NCBI RefSeq assembly: GCF_014873145.1
Contig: NZ_JADBEK010000001.1
Span: 2,604,001-2,668,000, forward strand
DNA: 64,000 nt
From: Nonomuraea angiospora
GTDB lineage: Bacteria > Actinomycetota > Actinomycetes > Streptosporangiales > Streptosporangiaceae
Reading direction: 5' to 3'
Positions within the stretch are counted from its first letter, which is position 1. Every line of letters begins with the position of its first letter. The notes under the pieces were generated by a model. It saw only the letters and a program-made list of their open reading frames with translations. It was not told the DNA's origin and did not search any database. Positions 8,362 through 23,467 of this stretch are shown in pieces. The position numbers and the translations under genes are program-made.

Positions 8362-9305
8362 GACGGCCGCCGCACCGGGACCAGGTCGGCGAGCAGCAGC
8401 ACCGCCAGGACGGCCGCGGCCGAGCCGAGCCCCAGGAGTTGCACCACGGGCGTGTCCCGGACTGCCACCGAGCTGACCAGCAGCTCGCCCGCCCCCGCGT
8501 ACCCGAAGACCGTCTCGACCAGGGCGCTGCCCGCGGTGATCCCGCCGACCACGACGGCCAGCACCCGCAGCGCGGGCGCGGCGAGGACGGGCAGGACCTG
8601 ACGGCGCAGGATGCGGCCGTTCGGCACGCCACGGATGAGGGCATCGGTCACGTACGGCCTGCGCAGGGCGTCGGCCACGACACCGGCGAGCAGCGCGACG
8701 CCGAACGCGGCCGAGGGCAGGACCAGCGTCAGGACGGGAAGGACCAGGATCGACGGATCCGGCGAACCGCCGCCCGGAGGCAGCAGGGACACCGGCGGCA
8801 CCCATCCCAGGATCCCGCTGAGCAGCGCCGCGAGCGCTGCCGCCACGACCACCTGGGGCACCGCGGTGAGCGCCGTCGCCAGGCCGCCGCCGGCGTCTCC
8901 CGGACGCCGCAGCGCTCGGCGGCCGGCGAGCACGCAGCCCAGCACGACGAGCAGGGCGGTCAGCGCGAAGGCCGACCCGGCCAGCACCGCGGTGGCGGGC
9001 AGCCGCCCGCCGACCAGGTCCACGACGGGGCGGCCGGTCAGCAGGGACCGGCCCGCGTCGCCGTGAAGCAGCGCCCAGGCCCAGCTCGCCCAACGCTCCC
9101 AGCCAGGCCGGTCGAGCCCGCGCTCGGCGCGCAGTTCGGCGAGCTGCGCCGCCGAGGCCCGGCCGGCGCCCACGGCGTCGGCGGCATCTCCCGGCAGCAG
9201 CTCGGTGGCGGCGAACACCGCGGCCGAGACCGCGACCAGCAGGACGACCGCCCGGAAAGGCGCCAAGACGGCGCGGGACAGCCCTGTCGTCACGGAGAGA
9301 CGCAC
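8358..9305 (-). CDS. DppB-type ABC permease
   Basis: About 315 residues. N-terminal membrane segment, then the periplasmic ELLPGDAADA motif typical of DppB/OppB (LPGDPA), several further helices, an EAA-type loop (IRGVPNGRILRRQVLPVLA) and the terminal VETVFGYAGAGELL (family ETVFxxPGxG). I place the start at the GTG at 9305, four bases after the binding-protein stop. An ATG at 9338 would overlap that gene by 29 bases and adds an unlikely hydrophilic leader; neither has a strong ribosome site. Its stop overlaps the DppC start. Channel half of the importer. Confidence 0.83.
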   Translation of the reverse strand: MRLSVTTGLSRAVLAPFRAVVLLVAVSAAVFAATELLPGDAADAVGAGRASAAQLAELRAERGLDRPGWERWASWAWALLHGDAGRSLLTGRPVVDLVGGRLPATAVLAGSAFALTALLVVLGCVLAGRRALRRPGDAGGGLATALTAVPQVVVAAALAALLSGILGWVPPVSLLPPGGGSPDPSILVLPVLTLVLPSAAFGVALLAGVVADALRRPYVTDALIRGVPNGRILRRQVLPVLAAPALRVLAVVVGGITAGSALVETVFGYAGAGELLVSSVAVRDTPVVQLLGLGSAAAVLAVLLLADLVPVRRPS

Positions 9306-9309
9306 CGGC

Positions 9310-10821
9310 TCAGCCCGCGTCGCCGAGCCGGACGCCATCGAGGAGGAAGCGCTGGAACCCCGGCCCCGTGGGGAGGCCGTGAACGGCGGGCGAGGTCAGG
9401 TCCAGTCCCTCGCCGAGGCCCCACACGACGTAGCCGCCGTCCTCCCACAGTTCCTTCTGCAGCGCCCCGAGGCGGCCGTTGCGGTCGGCGTCGTCGCGAA
9501 CGGCGAGCGCCTCGGTGAACGCCTTGTCCCACGCGGGCCGCTTCCAGGCGGTCTCGTTCGTCGGGGACGTCGACAGGAGCGCGACCCTGGCCACGTCGGT
9601 GAAGGGGATACCGCCGAAGTAGCCGGTGTAGAAGTCGGCCTTGCTCCACACGTTCGTGAAATAGGTGTCCGGCGGCTCGTTGCGGACGGTGGCGGTGACG
9701 CCGATGTCAGCGAGTTGGCGGGCGTACAGGGTGGCGGCGGCGTCCATGCCCGGGTAGGACGTGGTGGTGCGCAAGGTGACCTCGAGCCCGTTCCCGTGTC
9801 CGGCGGCGGCCAGGAGCTCCTTGGCCCGGGCCACATCACGGGGCCGCTGCGCCAGGTCCTTGGGGTAGGAGGCGTCGTACGGGGTCGGCAGGTCGTTGGC
9901 GACCTTCCCGTACCCGAGGAAGACGGTGTCGACCAGGGCCTGGCGGTCGGCGGCCAGCTTGAACGCCGCGCGTACGCGGGGGTCGTCGAAGGGTTTGCGG
10001 TCCAGGCGCATCACGAACGGGTACTCGGTCACGGGCGTGCGGCGCACCACCCGGACGCCCGGGCCGGCGGCCTTCGCGGCGGCGGGGCTCACGCTGCCCG
10101 CCACGTCTGCCTGGCCGGAGGTGACCGCGGCGGCCCTGGCCTGCGGGTCGGCCACGGCTCGGATCTCGACGCCGTCCAGGCTCGGGCGGGGGCCCCACCA
10201 TTTGGGGTTGCGCTTCAGCACGGCGGTCTGCGCGCCCCCACCCTCCATCTGGTACGGACCTGAGCCCGGCACGGGTTTGCCGAAGTCCTCGCTGCCGTCG
10301 GGGACGACGAACGTGACCGATTCCAGCGCCTCCGGCGCGAGGGCATTCGGCGTCCTGCTGACCAGGACGACGGTGTGGTCGTCGGGCGCGGTGGAGGCCT
10401 GGGTGTCGAACGACGCGAGCCTGCCGTAGTTCTCGGCCGCCTTGCGCTCGATGCGTCGCAGGGAGTAGAGGACGTCGGCGGCCCGTACGGGGCGGCCGTC
10501 GGAGAACGTGGCCTCCGGGCGCAGCCGGAACGTCCACCGGGTGAGCGTCCGGTCCGGCTCCCACGAGGCGGCCAGGCGGGGTTCGGCCGTGCCGTCGTCC
10601 CCGGGCACGGTCAGGACGTCGTAGAGCAGGGAGAAGCGCAGCGCGTCCGACTCGTTGGCCAGCCCGCCGTGCGGGTCGTTGCTCGCGGCGGCGGGGCTGC
10701 CCGCGGCCACGTACCGCAGAGTGCTGGTGCTGCCCGAGGTGGGCGGCGGCGGGGCCGAGCAACCGGCGACGAGCACCGCCGAAGCGATCAGCAGGGCAGG
10801 TCGTCGCTGCTTGAAGGTCAT
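9310..10821 (-). CDS. Solute-binding lipoprotein, SBP_bac_5 (DppA/NikA) family
   Basis: 503 residues with a lipoprotein signal (LVAGC, lipidated Cys21). Family blocks follow: ASNDPHG, EPRLAASWEPD, WTFRLRPEATFSDGRPV (family: R.gv.FhDG.p), then a C-terminal domain with DPRVRAAFKLAADRQ. The family captures peptides, nickel complexes and opine metallophores (CntA type) outside the membrane. It starts 19 bases after the hybrid synthase stop and directly precedes the permeases. It is most simply the receptor for the metal-loaded product of this cluster. The ligand is inferred from context only. Confidence 0.87.
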   Translation of the reverse strand: MTFKQRRPALLIASAVLVAGCSAPPPPTSGSTSTLRYVAAGSPAAASNDPHGGLANESDALRFSLLYDVLTVPGDDGTAEPRLAASWEPDRTLTRWTFRLRPEATFSDGRPVRAADVLYSLRRIERKAAENYGRLASFDTQASTAPDDHTVVLVSRTPNALAPEALESVTFVVPDGSEDFGKPVPGSGPYQMEGGGAQTAVLKRNPKWWGPRPSLDGVEIRAVADPQARAAAVTSGQADVAGSVSPAAAKAAGPGVRVVRRTPVTEYPFVMRLDRKPFDDPRVRAAFKLAADRQALVDTVFLGYGKVANDLPTPYDASYPKDLAQRPRDVARAKELLAAAGHGNGLEVTLRTTTSYPGMDAAATLYARQLADIGVTATVRNEPPDTYFTNVWSKADFYTGYFGGIPFTDVARVALLSTSPTNETAWKRPAWDKAFTEALAVRDDADRNGRLGALQKELWEDGGYVVWGLGEGLDLTSPAVHGLPTGPGFQRFLLDGVRLGDAG

Positions 10822-10840
10822 GGATTCCTCTTCCGGAGGG

Positions 10841-13800
10841 TCAGGACTCGCGAAGGAGCTCGTCGAGCAGTTCCGCGACCCGGCGTACGGCGGGCCCGCG
10901 GAGCAGGGAGTAGTGGTGCGCGTCGACCGGCTCCGCCCGAAGCCCGGGCAGGAACGGGCTCCAGCCGAGGTCGTGGCGGTTGGGCACGTCGTCGATGCCC
11001 ATGCCGATCCCGCCGTTGAGCGGGGACGGCAGCGTGGCGCAGACGAGGAGGGTCCGGGTGCCGCCGCCGAGCCGGCGGGCCCGGTAATCGCCGAGGACGC
11101 GCAGGTGGCGGGTGAAGACCTCCAGCCGTTCCGCCGCCGAGTCGCGGGCGCCCAGCAGCCCTGCCCGCCGCAGCAGACTGGAGACCTCGCCCGGCAGGTC
11201 GGCCTCGGGCAGCGCCGCCAGGTCCGGCGGGCACAGGTTGAGGTCCGCGCCGCGGAACGCCTCCAGGGAGCGCAGGTAGCGGGCGGCCGCGTGCGCGTCG
11301 GGTCTCTCGGTGGGGAGCGGGCGGATCCGGTCGGGGACGTTCGAGTCCAGCATCACCAGCAGCTCGACCCGCTCGCCCGCCTCCGCCAGGCGGCAGGCCA
11401 TGAGCTGGGCCAGGGTGCCGCCCATGGACCAGCCGCCGAGCGCGTACGGACCGGCAGGCTGCCAGGCGCGCACCGCCCGCACGTAAAGGTCGGCGAGGGC
11501 CTCCATGTCGCCGGGCGGCGAGATGCCGGCGAAGACGGGGTCGGTCAGGCCGACGACCGCACGGTCGGTGTCGAGCAGGCGGGCCAGCTCGGCATAACAG
11601 AGCACGTCGCCGCCGGACGGATGCACGAGGAACAGCGGGCGCGGGTGGGTGCCCTCCCGTAGCAGCAGGGTCACGTCGCCGTACGTGCTCTCCCATGCCG
11701 AGGGGTCGTCGGCCAGGCGGCGTACGTCGGCCACGTAGCGTTCGAAGGCGGCGGCGGCCTCGTCGGCAGGGAGCGCGGTCTCGGCCACGTCCCACTGCAG
11801 GAGCAACTCTCCGTGCTGGACGAACGCCTGGTGGTCAAGCCAGACCTGCGGCGTCTGGCTGACCCCGTAGACGGGGGTGCCGACCCAGTCCAGATCGTGG
11901 GCGTCGTCCAGGCCGAGGGCGCTGGTGAAGACGACGGGCGCCTGGGCCAGCCGCCCTGTGCGGGCCGACTGCTCGGCCAGCACGTCCAGGGCGGAGAAGT
12001 CGCGGTGGTCGAGATCCTGGAACAGCCTGCGCTGGGCCATCCTGGCGCGCTCGGCGAAAGTAGCCGGAGTCGCCCGGTCCACCTCGTGCAGCAGGAGCGA
12101 GGTGAAGTCGCCGACGACCTTGCCGACGTCGGGATGGATGCGCGGCCGGTCGAACAGGGTGAGGTTGACGCAGAACCGGTCGCTGCCCGACCAGGCGTGC
12201 AGCGCGTCACCGTACGCGGCGAGCAGCGCGGCGGTGGGGGTGACCGCGTGGTCGGCGGCCCGCCGCTTGAGCCGCTCCCAGACCTCGGCGGGCAATGTGG
12301 CGCTGCGTCTGGCGAACCTCGGGGCCGCCGCGTCGCCGTCCCGCACGGGCAGCGCGGGCGGGCCCGGCAGGTCATCGAGCCTGGCCCGCCAGTACTCGGC
12401 CGCCGGTCCGGACGCTCGCTCCTCCATGGCGCGTACGCAGGCCGCGAAATCCGTGCCGATCGGGGGCAGGTCCGGGCCGCCGTCGTGCTCGTAGAAGTGC
12501 CTCAGTTCCCGGTCCAGCAGCAGGTAGCTGGCGGTGTCGCAGACCAGCACGTCCACGCCGACGAACAGGCGGACGGTGCCCTCGGGCAGCTGGGCGGCGC
12601 GCAGCTCGACCAGCGGCCAGCGGTCGGGGCGCGGCGCCCGGTGCGACAGCTGTTCCCTGAGCGCAGCCAGCCGGGCCGCCGGATCGGCGTCCTCGCGCAG
12701 GTCGTGCACCCGGATGCGGTATTCGGGCACCCGGTCCAGGATCCGGTTGCGGCCCTCGGGGGTGATGACGGCGCGCAGCATCGGGTGACGGGCGATGACC
12801 CGGTTCCACGCCCGCTGGTATCGCGGGATGTCGAGATCGGGGCAGTCGTATTCGAGGTAGAAATGGCAGGCCGTGCCGCCGTGGCGGTACCCGCCTCCGC
12901 CACCGACCCAGTACGCGTGCTGCACCCGGGTCAGCGGGAAGTCGGTCTCCCCCGTCCAGGCGGGTTCCGAGACCTGGCCTGGGCCCCCGGACACGCTGTC
13001 CGGCAGAAGTTGGGCGAGCGCGGTCACCGTCGGCCTGGCCAGCAGGTCGCTCAGCCGCAGCGGCACACCGTGGTCGTCGGCCAGCCGGGCCAGCATGCGG
13101 GTGGCCAGCAGGGAGTGCCCGCCCAGCGCGAAGAAGTCCGCCTCTTGGTCGGTCACGGGGAAGCCGAGCAGCTCGGACCATAGGGCGGCCACGAGCCGCT
13201 CCGCCGGACGCCAGTCACCACTGTCTCCCTCCGAGCTCGCTTCCCCGGAGTCCGGTGCCGCGGCGTCGAAGGCCAGGCGTGCGGCCAGGTCGGCGGGTGA
13301 CACGGCCACCACGGGCGGCGCGCTGCCGTCGGCCACGGCCGCCAGGATCCGGTCCAGGGCTCCCATGCCGTCGACGGCGCCGACGGAGTGCGCAGAGGCG
13401 ACTGTGCGTTCCCGTCCGGCCGGGCCGACCCGCCATCCGTCCCAGGCCACGCTGACCCACCGGGTACCGGTACCGGCTCCCGTCTGCTCGGCGACGGCGT
13501 CGAGCGCGCGGTTGGCCGCCGCGTACGGGCCGAGGCCGAGCCCGCCGACGGCGGCGGTGACCGACGACATCAGCAGCACGGCACGCGGTCTGACCTGCTC
13601 GGGCAGCGCGTCGATGGCCTCCCGCAGCGCGACGGCCGCGCCGACCTTGGCGCGGGCGTGCGCGTCGGCGACGTCGACGCCGGCCTCCCGCAGCGGCCCG
13701 ATCCCGGCGGAGGCCACCACGCCGGCGCCGTGGACGACGAGGTCGAGCCGCCCGTGCCGGCGCGCCACGCCGTCGAGGAGCGCGCGGGTCGCCGCAGGGT

Positions 13801-16800
13801 CGGCGGCGTCCGCGACCTCGATCTCCACTTCCAGCCCGAGCCCGGCCAGCCGCCGGAGCCAGGCCGCCCGCTCGGCGTCCCTGCTGTCGGGAGCGGCCTG
13901 CGCGGGGACCCCGGTACGGGACGTCAGGACTACCTTGACCCCCTGACCGGCCAGGTGCTCTGCCATCGTGAACCCGACATCGCCCAGTCCGCCCAGGATG
14001 ACCGCCACCGAACCCCGGCGGGACCCGCCCGGGGCCGCAGCAGGCCGCCAGGGCGCGAAGGAACGCAGCCACCGAGTCCCACCTCGCACGGCGATCTCCG
14101 CGGCGGTGGGTCCCGGCTCGGCCGCGCTCCCGGGCTGCCTGGTCTGGGCGGCGGCGAGGTCGGCGGCCTCGGCGACCACGGCGCGCACGTCGACAGGACC
14201 GTGTGAGAGGTCGAGGGAGCGCCAGGTCAAGCCTGGGCTCTCCTGGGCGAGGACGCGTGGCAGCGCGCGCACCGCCGCCGCTGCCGGGTCGAGCATGTCG
14301 GAGCTCTCCACCCGTTCGCCCCCGGCGGTGGCCAGCAGCAGGCGTCGCGGCGGGTCAGGGTGGGAGGCAAGCAGGGCGGCGAAGTCCGCGAAGCCGACGA
14401 CGGCATCGCGGACCCGATCGTCAAGGCTCTCGCCCTGGTCCTGGCGATCGAGGACGTAGACGGCTCCAGCACAGCTCGCGCCGGGGAAATCTGCGGCGGT
14501 GACGGGCTCGGCCCCGGCCCGCGCGAGGGTGTCCGCCAGCTCGGCGGACCCGCCGACGACCAGCCACCACTCGCCGTCCGGGAACCGGGGAGCCGGAGCC
14601 GGGACCGCCCGGTGCCACACCGGGATCTGCAGCGGGTCCCCGGTGTACGGCACCGGCGCCGCTGTCCGAGCGGGCGGGTCGATCCACAGGCGACGGCGCT
14701 GGAACGGGTGGCCGGGCAGGACGACGCGGCGACGTCCCGGCCGGTGCAGGACTGCGGCGTCGAGTGGCACGCCGTGCGTCCACAGTTGTCCGGCGGCCGA
14801 CAACGCGACGGTCCGGTCATGCTGGTCCTCGCCGGGCGCCGGGAAGGTGGCCAGGACGGCGCGCAACGCGGGCAGGCCTTGGCGGCGGGCGGCGGTGACC
14901 AGTCCGCTGCCGGGTCCGACCTGGACGAGCACGGTAGGCGACTCCCCCACGGCCGTCCGCACCGCACGGGAGAAGCGCACGGTGGAGCGCAGGTGCCGTA
15001 CCCAGTGCTCGGGATCGAACAGCACGTCGCCCGCCCAGTCCCCCGTGAGCGTGGTCACCAGCGGCACCGTCGGCTTCTGCGGCGAAAGACGTTCGGCGGC
15101 CCGGCGCAGCGCGGGCACGACGGGCTCGATGAGCCGCGAATGGGCGGCGGCGTCCAAGTGCAGCCGCGTGGCGTCGACGCCTTCCGCGCGCAGCTCCTCA
15201 TTGAGGCGTTCCACCGCCTCGGCCGGCCCTGAGAGCACGCACGAGTCGGGGGCGTTCACGACAGCCAGGTCGAGGTCGGGGTGGCGGCCGAGCAACCTGA
15301 CGACCGCTTCCTCTGGCAGGGACACCGCGAGCATCGCTCCCGCAGCCATGGCCATGCCGGTCGACCGGACCGCCACCAGGGACGCCGCGTCCTCCATCGA
15401 CAGCGCGCCCGAGACCACGGCCGCCGCGTACTCGCCGAGGCTGTGGCCGAGCACGACGTCCGGCAGGATGCCCCACGACTCCAGCAGCGCAGCGGTGGCC
15501 ACGCTGATGGCGAACAGCGCGGGCAGCCCGATCCCGGGGTTTCGGGCGGCGGTCCGTGCCGCCGGGTCGTCGCGGCGGGCGAGGATCAACTCGCGCACGT
15601 CAGCGCCCAGGAGCGGTGCCAGCGCCTCGGCGCACCCGTCGACGGTCTCGGCGAAGACCGGCTCGTCACCGTAGAGGCCGGAGCCCATGCCGGCGTACTG
15701 CGCGCCACCGCCGGGGAAGGCGAACACGACCCGGGGCGCGGTCTCCGGCACGGTGACGGGTACTGCGGCGCGCAGCGCGCCGGCGATGTCGGAAGGGGCG
15801 GTGACGGCCGCCGCGAGGCGGTGGGCAAACGCTTTGCGTCCGGTGTGCAGCGTGTACGCGGCGTCGGCGACATCCTGCGGCTCGGAGGCCACGAGCTCCT
15901 CGGCGGCCTGCGTGAGCCCCGGGGCGGAGCGAGCCGAGACCAGCAGCAGCTGAGGCCGGTCGTCCGCCGGGCTCGGCGGGCGGGGCGGAGCCTCTCCGAG
16001 GACCACATGGCAGTTGGTGCCGCCGATGCCGAACGCGCTGACGCCGGCGTACCGGGGCCCCTCCCACGGCTGGGTCGCCACCGCCACCTCGAACGGCGAG
16101 CCGTCCAGCTCCAGCGCCGGATTGAGCGGCTTGGCACCGAGCGAAGCCGGGATGACGCCATGGTGGACCGCGAGCACAGCCTTGACGAACCCCGCGATGC
16201 CGGCCGCGGAGTTGGCGTGCCCGATGTTGCCCTTGACCGAGCCGAGCGCGCACCACGCCGGTCCCTCCACTCCGAACACCTTGCGCAGCGCGCCCACCTC
16301 GACGGCGTCGCCCAGGCGGGTGGCAGTGCCGTGCGCTTCGACGTACCCGATGGCGCGAGGCTCGACCGCGGCGACGGACAGCGCCTCCGCGATGACCCTG
16401 GCCTGCCCACGCACCGAAGGGGCGGTGAAGCCGACCTTGTCCGCGCCGTCGTTGTTGACCGCCGAGCCGAGCATGACAGCCAGCACCTCGTCACCGTCGG
16501 CGAGCGCGTCGTCCAGGCGGCGCAGCACGACGGCTCCCACGCCCTGGGAGAAGACGATGCCGCTGCCCTCCGCCGAGAACGGCCGCACCCGGCCGTCTGC
16601 GGAGAACATCGCGTCGGGCACGTGCAGGTAGCCGTGCCCCTGGGGGACCGTCAGCGACACCCCGCCCGCGAGCGCGGTGTCGCACTCGCCGTTGAGCAGC
16701 GCCTGCGCGGCGAGGTGCACGGCGACCAGGGAGGTCGAGCACGTGGTGTTGATCGCGAGCGCCGGCCCGGTGAGCCCCAGCCGGTATGCGACGTGCAGCG

Positions 16801-17271
16801 GCAGGTAGTCGCCGACGGTGGCCATCGCCGTCTGCAGGCTGCCGACCGGATCGGCGCCGCCGCCCGTGGGGTCGTAGCGGTGGTGCAGGTTGGCCATGAG
16901 ATAGGAGCTGTGCGCGGCCCCGGCGTAGACGCCGACCGTGCCCGCGCCCGCGCCACCCCCGTGACCGGAGGACTCCAGCGCCCGCCAGCAGCACTCCAGG
17001 AAGAGCCGCTGCTGCGGGTCGGCGAGCGCGGCCTCGGCCTCGGTCATGCCGAACAGGTCGGGGTCGAACAGATCCTGGCCCTCGATCAGCCCTCCGACCG
17101 GGACGTATCCCGGACTGCTGAGCAGAGCCGGGTCCACGCCCCTGGCCGGCAACTCGGTCCGGTCGAAGCGGACCAGGCCCTGCCTGCCCTCGACCAGCAT
17201 GCGCCAGAACGACTCCACGTCAGGCGCGCCGGGAAAGCGGCAGTCGAGGCCGACGACCGCGATGGCGGTGC

Positions 17272-17275
<4 letters not shown>
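10841..17275 (-). CDS. Hybrid PKS-NRPS: KS-AT-KR-ACP-Cy-TE
   Basis: 2144 residues from a TTG at 17275 that overlaps the NRPS stop (TTGA). Domains in order: KS (Cys179 in NTTCSTSL, His315, His353), AT (Ser612 in GHSLGEY, and AAAH where malonyl enzymes have HAFH; malonyl likely), KR (GGLGDVG near 1095, Ser/Tyr1251/Asn1255), ACP (Ser1388), and Cy with intact DxxxxDxxS (D1575, D1580, S1583). A type-I thioesterase ends the protein (GGWSMGG, Ser1950). It would extend a thiazolinyl chain by one reduced ketide, form a last heterocycle and release it. Unlike HMWP1 it has no methyltransferase and no PCP between Cy and TE, so the final cysteine carrier must come from another protein. Confidence 0.9.
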
Positions 17276-20958
<3,683 letters not shown>

Positions 20959-21019
20959 CAGACCTCCACGAACGTGGGCGGGGGCATCGATGCGAGGGCC
21001 GACCAATCAGCCGATGTCA

Positions 21020-21048
21020 TGTCTAACATCAACGAAAACGATTATCAA
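21020..21048 (-). promoter_or_regulatory. Promoter of the metallophore operon
   Basis: On the minus strand TTGATA (21048-21043) and TAGACA (21025-21020) are separated by exactly 17 bases. Transcription would start near 21013, leaving a leader of about 55 bases before the GTG at 20958. The Fur/Zur-type box covers the -35 end and spacer. Confidence 0.55.
21033..21047 (-). promoter_or_regulatory. Fur/Zur-type operator of the metallophore operon
   Basis: The minus strand reads TGATAATCGTTTTCG, a 7-1-7 Fur-family half-palindrome. Its complement shares GAAAAYGATTATC with the box at 593-607. It lies between the -35 and -10 elements, the right place for repression. No IdeR/DmdR iron box (TTAGGTTAGG type) is seen, which favours zinc over iron control. 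Confidence 0.6.
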
Positions 21049-21418
21049 CACCATTGTCATGATGTGAGGGATTCCCGCCCGCCTGTGCGGCACCCCTGCC
21101 GTGCAGGGGTGCCGAACCCCTGCACGCACGGCTGAGCAGGGGATCCGTGAAGCGATCAGGCGGTTCGGCAGCATTCGTTGATCAAGCTCTTGACCTTGCC
21201 CGTCCGCCAGATCGGCACGCTTCAATCCGTAGGTTCCGGGTTCGAACCCGGTCGCCCTACCGCTCTGACCTGCAGATTCACCCAGCCCCTGATCAAGAAT
21301 CACGACGTGGGTCACACCTGGGACAAACCGACACCGTGGCACCTTTTCGGCGAAGCGCTCAGCGTGGCGGTCGGTTCGTGGGGCGACGCCGGAGCTGGAT
21401 CGTCCGTTTCTGCAGCCT

Positions 21419-22110
21419 GTGACCTGGTGGCCAGGCTGGTCGACCAAGCCCGCGCCGAGGGCGTGGAGTCGGTCGGGGAGAACGGGCTGCCGGGCCGGCC
21501 GACCAAGCTTGTGCCGGAGTCCGCTCTCGAGGACGAGATCAGCGTGCCGCGCGATCGGGACGGCAGCTTCGATCCGAAGATCGTACGCAAGCGGCAGCGG
21601 CGGCTGTCCGGCGTCGCCGAGATGGTCATCTCGCCGGCCGTCAAGGGCCTGGCCATCGGAGAGATCTCCGCTCACCTGGCCGAGATCTACGGCGCCGAGG
21701 TGTCCAAGCAGCGCGACGGCCAGGTGGCCAACCGGCCCGTCTACGTGGCGATGGCGGTCACCGTGGACGGTGAACGCGACATCCTCGGGCTGTGGGCCGG
21801 CGGCGGCGGCGAGGCCGCCAAGTTCTGGCTGCACGTACTGACCGAGATCAAGAACCGCGGCGTCGGCGATGCGCTGATGGTGGCCTGCGACGGTCTGAAA
21901 GGGCTGCCGCAGACCATCGAAAGTACGCCGCTCGCCAGCGCTGGGACGCCATCGCCAAAGCCCTCAAGCCCGTCTACACCCGCGCCTACCGAGGCGGCCG
22001 CGCTGGAGCGGTTCCTGGAGTCTGGGGCGGCAGGTATCCGGCGATCGTGAAGTTGTGGGAGACGCCTGGGCGCCGGGCTTGCTCGTTTCAGGATGCGGCG
22101 GATCGTCGCA
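21419..22110 (+). pseudogene. Decayed IS256-family (mutator) transposase
   Basis: Stretches typical of IS256 transposases are recognisable: PRDRDGSFDPKIVRKRQRR, LAIGEISAHLAEIYGAEVSK, VAMAVTVDGERDILGLW, KFWLHVLTEIKNRG and VACDGLKGLP. A block is missing before PRDRDGS, another between EVSK and RDGQVANRP, and after about 21925 the reading continues in other frames (WDAIAKALKPVYT, then YPAIVKLWE). At least two deletions and two frameshifts make it inactive. It separates the metallophore promoter from the SDR gene. Confidence 0.75.
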
Positions 22111-22552
22111 CCGCTGAGTGCTGACTTCGAGCACCGGAAGGCACGAGGCGGAGACCTCTCCAAGCTCGGATGGAGCGACAGAGTCGTGGACCTACCGGTT
22201 CATCCACCACTCCGGGAAGCGCAGCTTCGATCGCGATTCCCCCGACGACACGATCTGGGCGCACGTTGAGCGCATCGCCGGACGCCGCCGACGCCGCGCC
22301 TCAACTGGCAGGCAAGCGCTCCGGCCGCTGTCACCCTGACGCGGAGCCAGCCGTGGCCCACACCGAGAAAATCACGGGGCGCCACGACATCGGCGGCCGT
22401 CTCCTCGCCGTGCAGATCACCACCTGGGCCGGCGACTCGCTGTAATCGAGAAGCCGGTCATAGACAACGGTTATAACCGCAGCTATTGGACCGCAGTGTC
22501 GCCTGCGGACGACCATGATGATCGATTCGGACCCACCGAGCGGAGAGACATC
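22111..22552. other. Intergenic stretch with a palindrome, no supported gene
   Basis: Short open frames here match nothing I recognise. The 12-base perfect palindrome CGGTTATAACCG at 22468-22479, in a locally AT-rich stretch 74 bases before the SDR start, is the only structured element and could be a repressor operator. Confidence 0.4.
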
Positions 22553-23467
22553 ATGACCGAACAGCCGCAGCCGTCGAGACGGGCCATGCTCACGAGCGGC
22601 GCCATGGGCGCGGTGGCGCTGGCCGCCGGAGCCGTGGCCGCCGCCGCGCCCGCCTCGGCCAACACGCAGAACCCGCCCGCCCCTTCCACGGGCAAGGCCG
22701 ACAGCCGCGGGCGCTTCGCCGGCAAGGTGGTGCTCATCACCGGCGCGACGTCGGGCATCGGACAGGCCACCGCGTACGAGATGGCCAGGCAGGGCGCGCG
22801 CGTGTTCTTCTGCGGGCGGCGGGAGGAACTCGGCCGGCGGCACGAGCGGGAGATCAGGGGGTTCGGCGGGGAGGCCACGTACATGCGGGCCGACGTGTCG
22901 AAGGAGGACGACGTGCGGGCGTTCGTGAGCGAGTGCGTACGCCGGTACGGGCGCGTGGACATCGCCTTCAACAACGCCGGCATCGAGAGCCCCAAGGCCT
23001 CGCCGCTCCACGAGCAGACGCTGAGCGACTTCGAGCAGGTCTGGCGCACGAACGCGGCCGGGGTGTTCCTGGCGATGAAGTACGAGATCCCGCACATGCT
23101 CCGGCAGCGTGCGGGGATCATCGTCAACACCGCCTCCATCTCGGCCGAGGTCGGCTTCGCGACGATCTCGCCCTACAACGCGAGCAAGCACGCGGTGGCG
23201 TCGCTGACCAAGGTGGCCGCGCTGGAGTACGCGGACAAGAACATCCGCATCAATGCGCTGGCCCCGGGCGCCGTGGACACGCCGATGCTGGAGCGGGCGG
23301 CGAAGGCGTTCGGAGTGACGTACAAGCAGATCGCGCAGGACTACCCGATCAAGCGGATCGTGCAGCCGCAGGAGATGGCGCGGGTGGTGATGTGGCTGGC
23401 CTCCGACGACGCCACCGCCGTCCTCGGCACCGACATCGACGCCTCCGGCGGCTACCTCACCGGCTGA
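22553..23467 (+). CDS. Tat-exported short-chain dehydrogenase/reductase
   Basis: 304 residues from an ATG at 22553 preceded by GGAGAG. A twin-arginine signal (PSRRAMLTSG, hydrophobic run, PASA cleavage region near 36) precedes a complete classical SDR: cofactor motif TGATSGIG (63-70), NNAG (140-143), catalytic Ser195, Tyr208, Lys212 (YNASK) and LAPGAVDTPM. SDRs oxidise or reduce alcohols with NAD(P). Export through Tat with bound cofactor is unusual but recurrent in actinomycetes. The next gene on the same strand is also Tat-exported, so both may act outside the membrane. Substrate unknown. Confidence 0.85.
   Translation: MTEQPQPSRRAMLTSGAMGAVALAAGAVAAAAPASANTQNPPAPSTGKADSRGRFAGKVVLITGATSGIGQATAYEMARQGARVFFCGRREELGRRHEREIRGFGGEATYMRADVSKEDDVRAFVSECVRRYGRVDIAFNNAGIESPKASPLHEQTLSDFEQVWRTNAAGVFLAMKYEIPHMLRQRAGIIVNTASISAEVGFATISPYNASKHAVASLTKVAALEYADKNIRINALAPGAVDTPMLERAAKAFGVTYKQIAQDYPIKRIVQPQEMARVVMWLASDDATAVLGTDIDASGGYLTG

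Noticed and set aside
20959..21006. TTG at 21006 as the start of the first NRPS
   Set aside because: It would begin within a few bases of the predicted transcription start and has no ribosome site. The GTG at 20958 has GGAGGT upstream.
21215..21262. tRNA-like 3' end (CCGGGTTCGAACCCGG followed by TCGCCCTA)
   Set aside because: The T arm is one base short of a paired 5-bp stem with a 7-base loop, and no D arm, anticodon arm or acceptor partner is present upstream. At most a remnant or chance palindrome.
22111..22445. Small frames (73 and 91 codons) after the IS256 remnant
   Set aside because: They overlap each other, show no recognised motif and lack ribosome sites.
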